Notes: a model not told the origin generated them from the sequence alone. 64,000 nt of DNA from Mitsuaria sp. PDC51 (GCF_900113225.1 NZ_FOZE01000002.1:1860001-1924000); one strand, 5' to 3'. Shown: positions 52,521-62,878, counted from the stretch's first letter. Program-made: numbers and translations.

Positions 52521-53237
52521 ATGACGAGCACCCCGATCCTGAGCCCCGAGGACCTGGCCGCGCTGCCGGCCTCGGAGCGCATCCGCTACCGGCTGGTCCA
52601 GGCCGGGCGGCGCCACCACGCCAACGACAACATCGCCGAATTCATCGAGGCGGGCGAGCTCGACCAGCTGCAGGCCGAGGTGCAGGCGCGCATGCAGGGC
52701 GTGCTGGAGGCGCTGGTCATCGATACCGACAGCGACCACAACACCCAGGAGACCGCCAAGCGGGTGGCCAAGATGTTCCTGAAGGAGGTCTTCGCCGGCC
52801 GCTACGCGCCGCCGCCGCCGGTGACCGAGTTCCCCAACGCCGAGCGCCTGAACGAGCTGATGATCGTCGGCCCGATCACGGTGCGCAGCGCCTGCTCGCA
52901 CCACCTGTGCCCGATCATCGGCAAGGTCTGGATCGGCCTGCTGCCCAGCGAGCATTCCAACCTGATCGGCCTGTCCAAGTACGTGCGCCTGACCGAATGG
53001 ATCATGAGCCGCCCGCAGATCCAGGAAGAGGCCGTCGTGATGCTGGCCAACGAGCTGCAGGAGCGCGTCCAGCCCGACGGCCTGGCGATCGTGATGGACG
53101 CCGACCACTTCTGCATGCACTGGCGCGGCGTCAAGGACATGGACTCGACGATGACCAACAGCGTCATGCGCGGCTCCTTCCTGAAGGACGCGACGCTGCG
53201 GGCGGAGTTCCTGGCGCTGATGAAGCAGAAGGGCTGA
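52521..53237 (+). CDS. folE: GTP cyclohydrolase I (FolE)
   Basis: FolE makes dihydroneopterin triphosphate, the first step of tetrahydrofolate and, through QueD, of queuosine. The 238-residue enzyme has the zinc-binding CSHHLCP near residue 120, the conserved NLIGLSKYVRL, and the later DHFCMHWRGVKD with the third cysteine. The first 60 residues are a less conserved extension. It is divergent from rsmB and converges with lemA. queC is two genes away, which fits pterin supply for 7-deazaguanine synthesis. Confidence 0.95.
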   Translation: MTSTPILSPEDLAALPASERIRYRLVQAGRRHHANDNIAEFIEAGELDQLQAEVQARMQGVLEALVIDTDSDHNTQETAKRVAKMFLKEVFAGRYAPPPPVTEFPNAERLNELMIVGPITVRSACSHHLCPIIGKVWIGLLPSEHSNLIGLSKYVRLTEWIMSRPQIQEEAVVMLANELQERVQPDGLAIVMDADHFCMHWRGVKDMDSTMTNSVMRGSFLKDATLRAEFLALMKQKG

Positions 53238-53259
53238 GGCGCCGCAGGTGCTCAGCGGC

Positions 53260-53808
53260 TCAGAGGCTGCGCGCCTCGCTGAAGCCGACGAAGCTCATCA
53301 GCACGCGGGTGGGGAACTGGCGGATCGCGGCGTTGTAGGCCTCGACCGCCTGGTTGAACACCTGGCGCGAGAACGCGCGCTGGCGCTCGATCATCTTGAG
53401 CTCGTCGACGGCGCCGGCCAGGTCGGGCTCGATGCTGAGTTCGGCGTGATGCTCCACCAGCGACACCAGCCGCGTCAGCGCCGCGCCATGCACCGCCGCG
53501 GCCACCGCCAGCGTCGCCACCGGATCGGCCGCATGCGGCCTGACGCGCACCGCCTGCGTCGCGGCGCGCGCCTCCACCTGCGCCGCGGCCAGCGCGTCCA
53601 GGCTGGCCTGCTCGCTGGGCAGGCGCTCGCGCAGCCGCTCCAGCAGCAGGTCGCCCTGCGCGAAGCGCCGGGTCAAGGCGTCGTCCAGCTGCGCGAAGGC
53701 CCTGGCGATCTCATTGCGCAGCAGCATCACGCGGTTGTAGGCGCCGATGCTCCAGAACACCAGCACCGCCGCCAGCGCCCACAGCCCCCAGTTCCAATGC
53801 CACTGCAT
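53260..53808 (-). CDS. LemA-family membrane protein
   Basis: A 182-residue protein with one N-terminal membrane helix (WGLWALAAVLVFWSIGAYNRV) followed by a helical bundle. It contains the LemA signatures YNRVMLLRNEIARAFAQLD near the helix and the C-terminal FSRQVFNQAVEAYNAAIRQFPTRV. LemA proteins are exposed beyond the inner membrane and have no defined enzyme activity; they are often next to TPM-domain or M48-type membrane proteins, neither adjacent here. The start at the ATG 53808 gives the standard N-terminus. It lies 14 bases downstream of queC. Confidence 0.85.
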   Translation of the reverse strand: MQWHWNWGLWALAAVLVFWSIGAYNRVMLLRNEIARAFAQLDDALTRRFAQGDLLLERLRERLPSEQASLDALAAAQVEARAATQAVRVRPHAADPVATLAVAAAVHGAALTRLVSLVEHHAELSIEPDLAGAVDELKMIERQRAFSRQVFNQAVEAYNAAIRQFPTRVLMSFVGFSEARSL

Positions 53809-53822
53809 CGCGTCCGCCGCGC

Positions 53823-54587
53823 TCAGGGCGAGACCGCCGCGCCGCCGGAGCGGGCGCGCTGGAACTCGTCCCAGCCCCGGGCGCGCAACTCGCAGGCCGG
53901 GCAGTGGCCGCAGCCCCAGCCCCAGGCATGGCGGGTGGTGCGCTCGCCGAGGTAGCAGGTGTGCGTGTGCTCGACGATCAGGTCGTTGAGCGCCGTGCCG
54001 CCCAGTGCCTCCGTCATCGCCCAGGTCTGCGCCTTGGTCAGGAACATCAGCGGCGTGTCCAGCGTCATCGGCGTGTCCAGGCCCAGCGACAGCGCGACCT
54101 GCAGCGCCTTGAGCGTGTTGTCGCGGCAGTCGGGGTAGCCGGAGAAATCGGTCTCGCACATGCCGCCGACCAGCACCGACGCGCCCCGCCGGTAGGCCAG
54201 CGTCGCGGCGAAGGTCAGGAAGAGCAGGTTGCGGCCCGGTACGAAGGTGTTGGGCAGGCCGTTGGCCTGCAACTCGATCTCGCGCTCCTGGGTCAGCGCG
54301 GTGTCGGAGATCTGGCCCAGCAGGCCGAGGTCGAGCAGGTGGTCCTCGCCCAGCTTGGGCGCCCAGTGCGGGAACTGCGCGGCGATCTCGGCGCGCACGG
54401 TCCGGCGGCAGTCCAACTCGATGCGATGGCGCTGGCCGTAGTCGAAGCCCAGGGTCTCGACCTCGGCGAAGCGGTCCAGCGCCCAGGCCAGGCAGGCGGT
54501 GGAGTCCTGGCCGCCGGAGAACAGCACCAGCGCCTTGCGGCGCGAGGCGTGGACGGCGGGGATCGGGGCGGGGGCGGCGTCGGACAT
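53823..54587 (-). CDS. queC: 7-cyano-7-deazaguanine synthase QueC
   Basis: QueC converts carboxydeazaguanine to preQ0 with ATP and ammonia, a step in queuosine synthesis. The 254-residue enzyme has the PP-loop [14 protein letters not shown] near residue 20, [23 protein letters not shown], and the zinc-binding cysteines of CYLGERTTR and [11 protein letters not shown]. The ATG at 54587 is the first good start. It is divergent from the DUF4139 gene and followed by lemA. No preQ1 riboswitch was recognised upstream. Confidence 0.94.
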   Translation of the reverse strand: MSDAAPAPIPAVHASRRKALVLFSGGQDSTACLAWALDRFAEVETLGFDYGQRHRIELDCRRTVRAEIAAQFPHWAPKLGEDHLLDLGLLGQISDTALTQEREIELQANGLPNTFVPGRNLLFLTFAATLAYRRGASVLVGGMCETDFSGYPDCRDNTLKALQVALSLGLDTPMTLDTPLMFLTKAQTWAMTEALGGTALNDLIVEHTHTCYLGERTTRHAWGWGCGHCPACELRARGWDEFQRARSGGAAVSP

Positions 54588-54672
54588 GGCGGACCAGCGG
54601 TTGACAAGGAAAACGGCAGGCCGGAAGTGTGCCAGCACCGTGATAGCGTGGCCGGCCCAAGGAGGAAAAGCA

Positions 54673-56289
54673 ATGCAACGACTGTTCACGACGCGCGCCG
54701 TCGCGGGCGCCGCGTTGGCGGCGCTGGCGGCCGGCCCGCTGGCCCTCGGCGAGGCCCGCGCGGCCGCCGGTTCCGCGGGGGTGTCCACCATTTCGCAGGT
54801 CCTGCTGTACCCGGGTGGCGCGCAGGTCGATCGCGCGCTGCGCGTGCCGGCTGGCGCGGTCCAGGCGCGCTTCGCCTGTCTGCCCGCCAGCCTGGAGCGC
54901 GACGCGCTGCAAGTCCAGGCGCCGCCGGGCGTGAACCTCGGCGAGCTCAAGATCGAGCGCGCCCCGCGCGACTCCCTGCCGGAATGCCGCCAGCGCGATC
55001 CGCGGGTGCGCGACATCGAGCAGCAGCGCGCCGCCGTGGAAGCGGAGATCGCCGGCGTCGACCTGGCGCTCGGCTACCTGAAGGGCCTCTCCGATCGCGA
55101 GGCGCGGCCTGGCGCCGCGCTCGGCGCCAGCCTGGACACGCTGCGCCGCAACGGACAGGAGCTGACCGCGCGGCGTCAGACGCTGAAGGACCGGCTGACC
55201 GATCTCGGCAACGACCTGGCGGCGGCGAAGGCCGTGGCGCCGACGGCATCGGCCCAGGTGTCGGTGGTGACGCTGCGGCTGTCGACGGCCGAGGCGGCCG
55301 ATGTCGGGCTCTCCTATCGCGTCGCGGGCGCGGGCTGGCAGCCGCAATATCGCGCGCGCCTGGACACCGCGACCGGCGCGCTGGCGATCGAGCGCCTGGC
55401 GCAGATCGCGCAGACCAGCGGCGAGGACTGGACCGATGTGAAGCTCAAGCTCTCGACGGTGCGGCCGCGCGACGCCGTCGCGCTCGAGCCGCTGGTGCCG
55501 TGGACGCTGGCGGTCCAGCAGGAAATCTTCGAGAAGATGACCCGTTCCCGGATGGCGATCGCACCGGTGGCGATGGCCGCACCGGCGCCGGCTGCGGATC
55601 TGCGTTCCGTCGAGGTGACCGGCTCGCGCGTCGCGGAGACGATCCGCTTCGATCCGAGCGTCTTCGAAGGGGAGTTCGGCGCCGAATACGACCTGCCGCA
55701 GCGCGTGACGCTGCGCGCGGACGGCGCGATGTCGACGGTCAGCCTGGGCCGCACGGCCGAGCAGGCCCGGGTGCTCGCCCGCGTGCAGCCGCGGACCGAG
55801 GCGGCGGCCTACCTCGTCGCCGAGCTGCCGCGCCCGCAGGGCTCGTGGCCCGCGGGGCCGGTGCAGTTGTTCCGCGACAACGCGCTGATCGGTCAGGTGC
55901 CGCTGCAGTTCGGCGGCGAGACCACGTGGACGCTGCCCTTCGGCCTCGACGACCGGCTGCGCGTGCGCGTGGAGCCCGACAAGCGCGATGGCGCGAACGG
56001 CGGCTTCATCGGCGGGCGCCGCGAAGTCGTGGTGACGCGCCAATGGCAGGTCGAGAACCTGCGCGGCAAGCAGGTCACGCTGCAGGTGCTGGAGCCGGCG
56101 CCGGTGTCCGAGCACGAAGACATCCGCGTGCAGACGCAGTTCACGCCGCCGGTGACCAAGGCCGACTGGCGCGACCAGCGCGGGATCCAGATGTGGGAGC
56201 TGCCGCTGGCGCCGAACCAGACGCAGCGCTTCCAGGCGGTCTACAAGGTCAGCGCGCCCAAGGACGCCAACGTTCCGAACCTGCCCTGA
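54673..56289 (+). CDS. DUF4139-family exported protein (mucoidy-inhibitor-A-like)
   Basis: The 538-residue precursor has a signal peptide ([21 protein letters not shown]). A DUF4140-like N-terminal domain ([21 protein letters not shown]) follows, then a predicted coiled coil at about 110-190 ([40 protein letters not shown]). The C-terminal DUF4139 domain is beta-rich ([20 protein letters not shown]). Such proteins are found in bacteria and animals with unclear role, although some are annotated as mucoidy inhibitors. AGGAGG lies upstream of the ATG. It stands alone between queC and proA. Confidence 0.82.
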   Translation: MQRLFTTRAVAGAALAALAAGPLALGEARAAAGSAGVSTISQVLLYPGGAQVDRALRVPAGAVQARFACLPASLERDALQVQAPPGVNLGELKIERAPRDSLPECRQRDPRVRDIEQQRAAVEAEIAGVDLALGYLKGLSDREARPGAALGASLDTLRRNGQELTARRQTLKDRLTDLGNDLAAAKAVAPTASAQVSVVTLRLSTAEAADVGLSYRVAGAGWQPQYRARLDTATGALAIERLAQIAQTSGEDWTDVKLKLSTVRPRDAVALEPLVPWTLAVQQEIFEKMTRSRMAIAPVAMAAPAPAADLRSVEVTGSRVAETIRFDPSVFEGEFGAEYDLPQRVTLRADGAMSTVSLGRTAEQARVLARVQPRTEAAAYLVAELPRPQGSWPAGPVQLFRDNALIGQVPLQFGGETTWTLPFGLDDRLRVRVEPDKRDGANGGFIGGRREVVVTRQWQVENLRGKQVTLQVLEPAPVSEHEDIRVQTQFTPPVTKADWRDQRGIQMWELPLAPNQTQRFQAVYKVSAPKDANVPNLP

Positions 56290-56328
56290 GGCTGCGCGCC
56301 GTCGGGCGGCCGGGCGGGCGGGATCGCG

Positions 56329-57603
56329 TCAGGTCCTGATCTCGCCCTGGCCCAGCACCACCCACTTCATCGAGGTCAGGCCTTCCAGGCCCACCGGGCC
56401 GCGGGCGTGGAACTTGTCGGTGGAGATGCCGATCTCGGCGCCCAGGCCGTACTCGAAGCCGTCGGCGAAGCGCGTGCTGGCGTTGACCATCACGCTGGCC
56501 GAGTCGACCTCGCGCAGGAAGCGCATCGCGCTGAGGTGGTTGGTGGTGAGGATCGCATCGGTGTGATGCGAGCCATGGCGGTTGATGTGCGCGATGGCCT
56601 CGTCCAGCGAGTCGACGATCTTGATGCTGATGACCGGCGCCAGGTATTCGGTGTCCCAGTCCTGCGGCGTGGCGGGCTTGAGGAGGTCGCGCGGCACCGC
56701 TTCCAGCAGCGCCAGCGCGCGCTCGCAGCCGCGCATCTCCACGCCCTTGGCCGCGAACACCATGCCGATGCGCGGCAGGAAGTCGGCGGCCTGCTTCGCA
56801 TGGACCAGCAGCGACTCGGTCGCGTTGCAGGGGCTGTACTTCTGCGTCTTGGCGTTGTCGACGACGGTCACCGCCAGGTCCAGGTCGACCTCGGCGTCGA
56901 CGTAGCTGTGGCAGTTGCCGTCCAGGTGCTTGATCACCGGCACGCGGGCCTCGCGGCTGATGCGCTCGATCAGGCCCTTGCCGCCGCGCGGAATGATCAC
57001 GTCGACGAAGGCCGGCATCGCGATCAGCAGCCCGACCGCGGCGCGGTCGGTGGTGTTGACCAGTTGCACGGCGGTGCGCGGCAGGCCGGCTTCCTCGAGG
57101 CTGTCGGCCACCAGCGCCGCCAGCGCCAGGTTGCTGTGCAACGCCTCGGAGCCGCCGCGCAGAATGCAGGCGTTGCCGCTCTTGATGGCGAGCGACGCGG
57201 CCTCGATGGTCACGTTCGGGCGGCTCTCGTAGATCATGCCGAAGACGCCCAGCGGCACGCGCATCTGGCCGACGCTGATGCCGGTGGGGCGACGCTTCAC
57301 GCCGGTGATCTCGCCGATCGGATCGGGCATCGCGGCGATCTGCTCGCAGCCCTCGGCGACGGTGGCAAGCACTTTCGGGGTCAGGCGCAGGCGGTCGACC
57401 ATCGGCGCGTCCAGGCCGGCCTCGACGGCGGCGGACAGGTCGCGCTCGTTCGCGGCGGCCAGGGCCGGGCCGGCCTCGCGCAGGCGGCGGGCCAGCGCCA
57501 GCAGGGCGATGTTCTTCGCGGCGGTCGGCGCGGCGGCCATCAGCGTCGCGGCCGCGCGGGCCGCCTCGCCGACGCCGGTCATGTAGGCGGTGAGGTCGGT
57601 CAT
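56329..57603 (-). CDS. proA: gamma-glutamyl phosphate reductase
   Basis: ProA reduces gamma-glutamyl phosphate with NADPH to glutamate semialdehyde for proline. The 424-residue aldehyde-dehydrogenase-fold enzyme has the nucleotide-binding [27 protein letters not shown] region, [10 protein letters not shown] and [11 protein letters not shown]. The catalytic cysteine is in [12 protein letters not shown]. Minus-strand CAGAAT ends nine bases before the ATG, so the message may be leaderless. In many Betaproteobacteria proA follows holA; here they are 24 kb apart. Confidence 0.95.
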   Translation of the reverse strand: MTDLTAYMTGVGEAARAAATLMAAAPTAAKNIALLALARRLREAGPALAAANERDLSAAVEAGLDAPMVDRLRLTPKVLATVAEGCEQIAAMPDPIGEITGVKRRPTGISVGQMRVPLGVFGMIYESRPNVTIEAASLAIKSGNACILRGGSEALHSNLALAALVADSLEEAGLPRTAVQLVNTTDRAAVGLLIAMPAFVDVIIPRGGKGLIERISREARVPVIKHLDGNCHSYVDAEVDLDLAVTVVDNAKTQKYSPCNATESLLVHAKQAADFLPRIGMVFAAKGVEMRGCERALALLEAVPRDLLKPATPQDWDTEYLAPVISIKIVDSLDEAIAHINRHGSHHTDAILTTNHLSAMRFLREVDSASVMVNASTRFADGFEYGLGAEIGISTDKFHARGPVGLEGLTSMKWVVLGQGEIRT

Positions 57604-57611
57604 GGACGGGG

Positions 57612-57617
57612 ATTCTG
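57612..57617 (-). promoter_or_regulatory. -10 element (CAGAAT) of proA
   Basis: The hexamer predicts a start near 57605, two bases before the proA ATG. No ribosome-binding site is visible. Confidence 0.35.
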
Positions 57618-57730
57618 ACCGATGCCCCGCGGTCTCCGCCGCCCTGGGGCCATCGCAAGCGGCCAGCCTAGCCTTCGCGAAGCTTCATCCCCTCTTCCCG
57701 CGAGGGGAAGAGGGCGTTGCCGAAGCCCGG

Positions 57731-60613
57731 TCAGGGCTTCGCGGCGGAGGACGGCATCGACGGCGCGGTCACGCCGACCGGCGCGCCCTGCGGATCGCGG
57801 ATCTCCAGCGGCTTGCGGCCCAGCGCCTCCAGCTGCGGCAGCACCTTGGCCTTGTCGCCGACGGCCACGACGATCAGCGCCGCCGGGTCGACGTGGGTCC
57901 TGGTCGCCTGGTAGGCGCTGTTCGCGGTGACCGCGGCGAACTTGCGGGGCAGCGCGGTGATGCTGTCCGCCGGCATGCCGACCGCCCACTCGCTGGCGTA
58001 GCTCGACGCCACGACGCGGTTGGTGTCGAACAGGCCCGGCAGCGCCAGCAGCTGCGCGTTGCGCACCCGGTTCAGTTCCTCGGCGCCCATCGGCTTGGCG
58101 CGCATGCCCTCGATCTCCTTGAACATGTCGCTCAGCGCCGGACCGGTCACGTCGGTGCGGACGCTGCCGCGGATGCCGAACATGCCGCTGTCGCGGTTCA
58201 TCGTGTAGGCCGAATAGATGCCGTAGGTGTAGCCCTTGACCTCGCGCAGCTGCGTGTTGATCCGCGAGGTGAAGAGGCCGCCCATCGCGGCGTTCATGAC
58301 CTTGATGTCCTCGGCGTCGGGCGTGCCGGCCTTCGGACCCGGAGCCACAACGCTCAGCGCCGTCTGCGGCGCGCCCGGCTTGTCGACCAGCACGACACGC
58401 GCGGCCACCGGCTGCGGCGCGGCGGTGTTCACCGTCGCCGCCGCGGTCGCCGGACGCGCCCAGCCGCCGAACAGGCGATCGGCCAGCGCCTTGAGCTCGT
58501 CGGCCGAGATGTCGCCCGCCACCACCAGCGCGGCCTGGTCCGGCCGGTAGTGGGTGGACCAGAACTGGCGCAGCGCGGCCGCGTCGGTGGCCTTGATCGC
58601 CGTTTCATCGCCCAGCGAGGCCTTCGCCAGCGGATGGTCCTCGCCGTAGACCACCCGGTTGGCGACGATCGCGGCCACGGCCGGCGGCTGCTCGCGCTGC
58701 TGCTGCAGCGCGGCCAGGCGCTGGTTCTGCATGCGCGCGATCTCGGCCGCATCGAACGCCGGATGCAGCGCCACGTCCGCCATCAGCGCCAGCGTCTGCG
58801 GGAAATTGCGCTTGAGGCTGCTGGCTTCGATGCGGGCCTCGTCGCGGCCGGCGCCGCTGCTGATCGCGGCGCCCAGTGCGGCGGCCTCGTCGGCGATCTG
58901 CTGCGCGGTGCGCGTCTGCGTGCCCTGCTGCAGCATGCCGGCGGTGAAGCTCGACAGGCCCGGCCGGTCCGCCGGATTGGCGGTCTGGCCCGCGCGCACG
59001 ACCAGCGTCGCGCTCACCAGCGGCAGTCCCGGGTTGGGGATGTGGATCAGCGTCAGGCCGTTGGCCAGCGTCAGGCGCCGGCCCTCGGGCAGCACCGGCG
59101 CCTTGGCCTTGCCGCCCTTGGGCGGCGTCTTGCGCCAGGCGACGTCGGGGTTCATCGACTCGCGCTCGCCCTGGGCGGCCTTCGTGGGCGCCGGCGGCGT
59201 CGGCACCTCGGCGGCGAGCTTCTGCTCGCCCGGCGTGGCCAGCACGACGACGCGGGCGTTCTTCTTCAGCTGCTGCGCCACCACGTCGCGGACCTGCGCC
59301 GGCGTGATCGCCTGGTAGCGGGCCAGGTCCTTGCCGATGTAGTTCGGGTCTCCGGCCTGCTGGTTGTAGTAGTTGATCTGGTCGGCCAGGGCCTGGACCT
59401 TCTCCAGCCGCGACAGCGTGCCGGTCTCGATCGCGGCGCGGGCGCGGGCCATCTCCTCGGGCGTGGGCGGATTGGTGGCCAGCTCGGCGACGGCGTCGTC
59501 GACGATCTTCTGGATCTCGTCCAGCGACTTGCCGGGCCGCGCCACCACCTCGATCGAGAACACCGAGCCCAGCGACAGCGAGTACTGCTGCACCTGCACC
59601 GACTGCGCCAGCTGCTTGTCGTAGACCAGCGTCTTGTAGAGGCGGCTGGACTTGCCGCCGCCCAGCACGTGCGAGGCGATGTCCAGTTCCGCGTCGCCCG
59701 GCTGGAACACGGCGGGCGTGTGCCAGGCCACGTCCAGGCGCGAGAGTTCGATGCGGTCGGTCACCTCGATGCGTTTTTCCTCGGTCAGCCGGGGCTGCGT
59801 CACGTGGACCGGCGGCACCGGATCACCGGCCTTGAGCGGGCCGAAGTATTTCTGCACCAGCCGCTTGGCCTGCGCCGGGTCGAAGTCGCCGGCCAGCACC
59901 AGCGTGGCGTTGTTGGGCCGGTAGTAGCTGCGGGCGAAGGCCTTCACGTCCTCCAGCTTGATCGACTGGATGTCCGCATGCGAGCCGATCACGGTGGCGC
60001 GGTAGGGATGGCCCTCGGGGAACAGCGCCTGGTACAGCGCTTCCTCGACGATGCCGTAGGGCCGGTTCTCGACCGACTGGCGGCGCTCGTTGCGGACCAC
60101 GTCCTGCTGGTTGGCCAGCGACACCGAATCGACCTCGTCGATCATGTAGCCCAGCATGTCGGACTTCAGCCACAGGCCGAGTTCGAGCTGGTTGGACGGC
60201 AACGTGAAGAAGTAGTTCGTGCGGTCGAAGTCGGTCGTGCCGTTGGAATCGGTGCCGCCGGCGGCGTCGATGATCTTGTCGGCCTGGCCGCGCGGGATGT
60301 GGCGGGTGCCGGCGAACATCAGGTGCTCGAACAGGTGGGCGAAGCCGGTCTGGCCCTTGGCCTCGTTGCGGGGACCCGCATGCACCCACAGGTTGAAGGC
60401 CACCAGCGGCAGGCGGTGGTCCTCGACCAGGATCACCTCGAAGCCGTTGGGCAGCTTGACCTTCTCCAGCTTCACGTTGAGCGTGCCGCCGACGGTGGAG
60501 ACGGCGCTGGTGCCGGCGGCGGCCGCCGGCGCGGCGACGGCCGCGTGAAGGCCGCCGAGCGCGGTCAGGACAGCCAGGGTGATGGCGGCGGGCGCCGCGG
60601 GCATGAATCGCAT
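57731..60613 (-). CDS. exported M16-family zinc peptidase (two-domain)
   Basis: The 960-residue precursor has a signal peptide (AAITLAVLTALGGLHAAVA) and two M16 halves. The first holds the inverted zinc motif HLFEHLMFAGT (His-x-x-Glu-His) with the distal Glu in VRNERRQSVENR. The second, from about 520, lacks the zinc motif, as in the pitrilysin pattern where the inactive half closes the chamber. It should act in the periplasm on peptides. The ATG at 60613 is preferred over an upstream start because the signal peptide begins there and AGGG precedes it. An 8 x 11-bp repeat lies upstream. Confidence 0.93.
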   Translation of the reverse strand: MRFMPAAPAAITLAVLTALGGLHAAVAAPAAAAGTSAVSTVGGTLNVKLEKVKLPNGFEVILVEDHRLPLVAFNLWVHAGPRNEAKGQTGFAHLFEHLMFAGTRHIPRGQADKIIDAAGGTDSNGTTDFDRTNYFFTLPSNQLELGLWLKSDMLGYMIDEVDSVSLANQQDVVRNERRQSVENRPYGIVEEALYQALFPEGHPYRATVIGSHADIQSIKLEDVKAFARSYYRPNNATLVLAGDFDPAQAKRLVQKYFGPLKAGDPVPPVHVTQPRLTEEKRIEVTDRIELSRLDVAWHTPAVFQPGDAELDIASHVLGGGKSSRLYKTLVYDKQLAQSVQVQQYSLSLGSVFSIEVVARPGKSLDEIQKIVDDAVAELATNPPTPEEMARARAAIETGTLSRLEKVQALADQINYYNQQAGDPNYIGKDLARYQAITPAQVRDVVAQQLKKNARVVVLATPGEQKLAAEVPTPPAPTKAAQGERESMNPDVAWRKTPPKGGKAKAPVLPEGRRLTLANGLTLIHIPNPGLPLVSATLVVRAGQTANPADRPGLSSFTAGMLQQGTQTRTAQQIADEAAALGAAISSGAGRDEARIEASSLKRNFPQTLALMADVALHPAFDAAEIARMQNQRLAALQQQREQPPAVAAIVANRVVYGEDHPLAKASLGDETAIKATDAAALRQFWSTHYRPDQAALVVAGDISADELKALADRLFGGWARPATAAATVNTAAPQPVAARVVLVDKPGAPQTALSVVAPGPKAGTPDAEDIKVMNAAMGGLFTSRINTQLREVKGYTYGIYSAYTMNRDSGMFGIRGSVRTDVTGPALSDMFKEIEGMRAKPMGAEELNRVRNAQLLALPGLFDTNRVVASSYASEWAVGMPADSITALPRKFAAVTANSAYQATRTHVDPAALIVVAVGDKAKVLPQLEALGRKPLEIRDPQGAPVGVTAPSMPSSAAKP

Positions 60614-60837
60614 GGTGGGACGCTTCCCTTCAAGGTTGGTGCGGCGCACGCTATCCAAAGCGGGCGGCCCTCACAAGTGCCGGAACTCAGGCAGATCAAG
60701 GCGGGGCGAGGGTACCGCGCCCGCGCGGCCAGCGGGCGTCAAGGCCGCGTCGACGCGGCGTCGATAGGGCGTGGATATGGTGTCGACATGGCGTCGACAT
60801 GGCATGGAAGCGGCACCGATACGGCACCGCAGCCGCC
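60614..60837. other. intergenic region between the GNAT and M16 genes
   Basis: Both neighbours are on the minus strand, so this is the tail of the GNAT message and the promoter region of the M16 gene. It is dominated by the 11-bp tandem repeat described separately. No clear -10 element or terminator hairpin with a U-run is seen. Confidence 0.5.
60747..60834. repeat. eight degenerate 11-bp tandem repeats
   Basis: From 60747 the sequence divides into eight 11-base units with the consensus GCGTCGACATG. Unit 5 (60791-60801) matches it exactly; units 1 to 4 differ at one to three positions; units 6 to 8 drift further (GCATGGAAGCG, GCACCGATACG, GCACCGCAGCC). Every unit begins with G and nearly all with GC. 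The 11-bp period is close to one helical turn and not a multiple of three, so it is not a coding repeat. Confidence 0.8.
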
Positions 60838-61755
60838 TCACAGCGGGCGCAGCATCCATTGCTGGTGCAGCGGCTGCGGCACCGCCCCCAGCGCCCGCAA
60901 GGCCGCGCCGCCGAGGTCGTCGCGCTGCAGCTGCGGCACGCGCAGCCGGCGCTGCGGATGCACGGCCACCAGCGCCTGGACCAGCGCGCGCGCGTCGGCC
61001 TCGCGCGGGGCGACCAGGCTGTGGACCATGACGGTCTCGTCGGGCAGGCTGAAGACGACCTGCGCGGTCGCGTCGCCGCCGGGCGCCTCCCCCTCGCCGG
61101 AAGCCCCGACCTGCCAGGCGTGGTAGTCGACGCCATGGCGCAGCGTCGCCGCGGTCACCTGCAGCGGCAGCTCGGGCAGGCGCTGCTCCGCGGCTTCCAG
61201 CCAGGCGAGCGCGACCGGCATCTCCACCGCATGCGGCGCGGCCCGGCCCTGCGGCGGTGCCGTCGCGATCATGCCGGGCTCGGCGGTGTAGCCGTCCAGC
61301 CGATGCCGCGCGGTGAAGCCCCGGCCCTCGTAGAGCCGCCGCGCGCGCTCGTTCTGCGCGAAGACCTCCAGCTCCACCGCGCGCAGCCCGGCGGCGGCGG
61401 CGCGGGCGATGAGGTCGTCCAGCAGGGCCGGCGCGGCGCCGGTCCCGCGCGCGGCGGGCAGCGCGCCCATCGTGGCCAGGCGCCAGCGCCCGGCCAGCGG
61501 CCGCGGCGCGACGAACGCGAAGGCCAGCGCCGCGCCCGCCGGGTCGAGCGCCACCCGCGACAGCGCCAGGTCCACGCCCTGCCGCGCCAGGAACATCGGC
61601 CACTGCGCCGGCGGGATCTGGAACGGGCCGATCAGGTAATCGGAGAAGGCCACGGTGAAGGCGGCATGCAGCGCCTGCGGGGCGATCTCGTCGCCGCGGA
61701 CGAAGGCGAAACGCGGGGCGGAGGTGCTCGTCGGGTCGGAGGGCGATGCCGTCAT
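60838..61755 (-). CDS. GNAT-family N-acetyltransferase with two domains
   Basis: A 305-residue protein. The N-terminal half (about 15-165) is a GNAT domain: LATMGALPAARGTGAAPALLDDLI contains the acetyl-CoA loop (ARGTGAAP), and NERARRLYEGRGFT is motif B. The C-terminal half (about 180-305) looks like a second, decayed GNAT domain ending in LGGAALRALGAVPQPLHQ. The substrate is unknown. It starts 61 bases from the AEC transporter gene, on the same strand, and is followed by the 11-bp repeat array. Confidence 0.82.
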   Translation of the reverse strand: MTASPSDPTSTSAPRFAFVRGDEIAPQALHAAFTVAFSDYLIGPFQIPPAQWPMFLARQGVDLALSRVALDPAGAALAFAFVAPRPLAGRWRLATMGALPAARGTGAAPALLDDLIARAAAAGLRAVELEVFAQNERARRLYEGRGFTARHRLDGYTAEPGMIATAPPQGRAAPHAVEMPVALAWLEAAEQRLPELPLQVTAATLRHGVDYHAWQVGASGEGEAPGGDATAQVVFSLPDETVMVHSLVAPREADARALVQALVAVHPQRRLRVPQLQRDDLGGAALRALGAVPQPLHQQWMLRPL

Positions 61756-61816
61756 GGGGCTCCTAACGATCGGTGGGAACGGCGATGGTGCCGCGCGCGG
61801 GCCGCGGCGCCGCTCG

Positions 61817-62803
61817 TCACGGCGCGCCGGCGCCGTCCAGCCAGGCGGGGATCGCCAGCCACAGCGGCGCGGTGAGCGCGAACAGCAGCGTGCCCACCAC
61901 GATGGCGCCGGAGGCCTCGGCCTCGAGCGTGCGATAGCGCTGCGCGAACATCATCGCGTTCGATCCGGGCGGCAGCGCCGCCATCATGACGATCACGGCG
62001 AGCGGCATGCCCGACAGGCCGAAGCCCCAGTGCGCGATGCCCAGCACCAGCGCCGGCAGCACCAGCAGCTTGAGCGCGGCCAGGCCCAGCAGCGAGCGGA
62101 TCGCGCCGCGCGGCAGGCCGTAGTAGGCCAGCGACATCCCGATCAGCACCAGGCACAGCGGCACCACGGCGCTGCCCAGCATCTGCAGCACCTCGTCCAG
62201 CACGGTGGGCAGCGGGATGCCGGTGAGGTGCCAGGCGAAGCCGCACAGCACCGGCAGCACCACCGGATGGATGACGGTGTTGCGGATCGTCGTGGCGACG
62301 GTGCGCCCGAGGCTGGCGCCGCCGGCGCTGTGGCGCGCCAGGTCCATCTCCACCAGCACGGTGGCGACGGTGAGCAGCGTCAGCGCGTGCAGGCTGACGA
62401 CGGTGATGTGCACCGCCAGGCCGCTCTCGCCGAAGACGCCGGCCACCAGCGGCACGCCGACCTGCAGCGTGTTGCCGAAGCTGGCGGTGATGCTGCGCAC
62501 CGCCGGGGCGGCGGGGCTGTCGGGATGGCGCTGGCGCTCGTAGAGGTAGACGGCCACCAGCATCAGCACCACCGGCGCGAAGAAGGCGGCGACGGTGAGC
62601 CAGGGCAGGGCGGAGAACTCCACCCGCGCGGTGGTGCGGAACATCAGCGCCGGGACGAACAGGTAGAACGCCAGGTTCGAGAGGATGCGGGCGGGGTCGT
62701 TCTCGCCGCCGGCCTTGCCCAGCCAGCGCATGTGTCCGACGAACCAGCCCATCCCCGCGGCGATGAAGATCGCCAGCAGCTTGTAGAACAGGACGGCAGT
62801 CAT
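61817..62803 (-). CDS. AEC-family (auxin efflux carrier-like) transporter
   Basis: A 328-residue inner-membrane carrier with about ten helices in two five-helix halves. FGNTLQVGVPLVAGVFG is the crossing motif of the first half; VVPLCLVLIGMSLAYYGL and MMAALPPGSNAMMFAQRY belong to the second. Bacterial AEC proteins move organic acids such as malonate or malate. No adjacent enzyme points to the substrate. It overlaps no gene and lies 61 bases upstream of the GNAT gene. Confidence 0.9.
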   Translation of the reverse strand: MTAVLFYKLLAIFIAAGMGWFVGHMRWLGKAGGENDPARILSNLAFYLFVPALMFRTTARVEFSALPWLTVAAFFAPVVLMLVAVYLYERQRHPDSPAAPAVRSITASFGNTLQVGVPLVAGVFGESGLAVHITVVSLHALTLLTVATVLVEMDLARHSAGGASLGRTVATTIRNTVIHPVVLPVLCGFAWHLTGIPLPTVLDEVLQMLGSAVVPLCLVLIGMSLAYYGLPRGAIRSLLGLAALKLLVLPALVLGIAHWGFGLSGMPLAVIVMMAALPPGSNAMMFAQRYRTLEAEASGAIVVGTLLFALTAPLWLAIPAWLDGAGAP

Positions 62804-62878
62804 GGCCGGGGAGTATGCCCAAGCGCCCGCGCGAGCCGGGCGCCGCCCGCACAGCGGGCCGGGGCCAACGCAAGGGCC

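Noticed and set aside
57590-61126. A 1178-codon open frame on the plus strand
   Set aside because: It runs antisense through the M16 peptidase and neighbouring genes, is rich in Arg, Gly, Ala and His, and shows no domain. In DNA of about 70 % GC such antisense frames stay open by chance.
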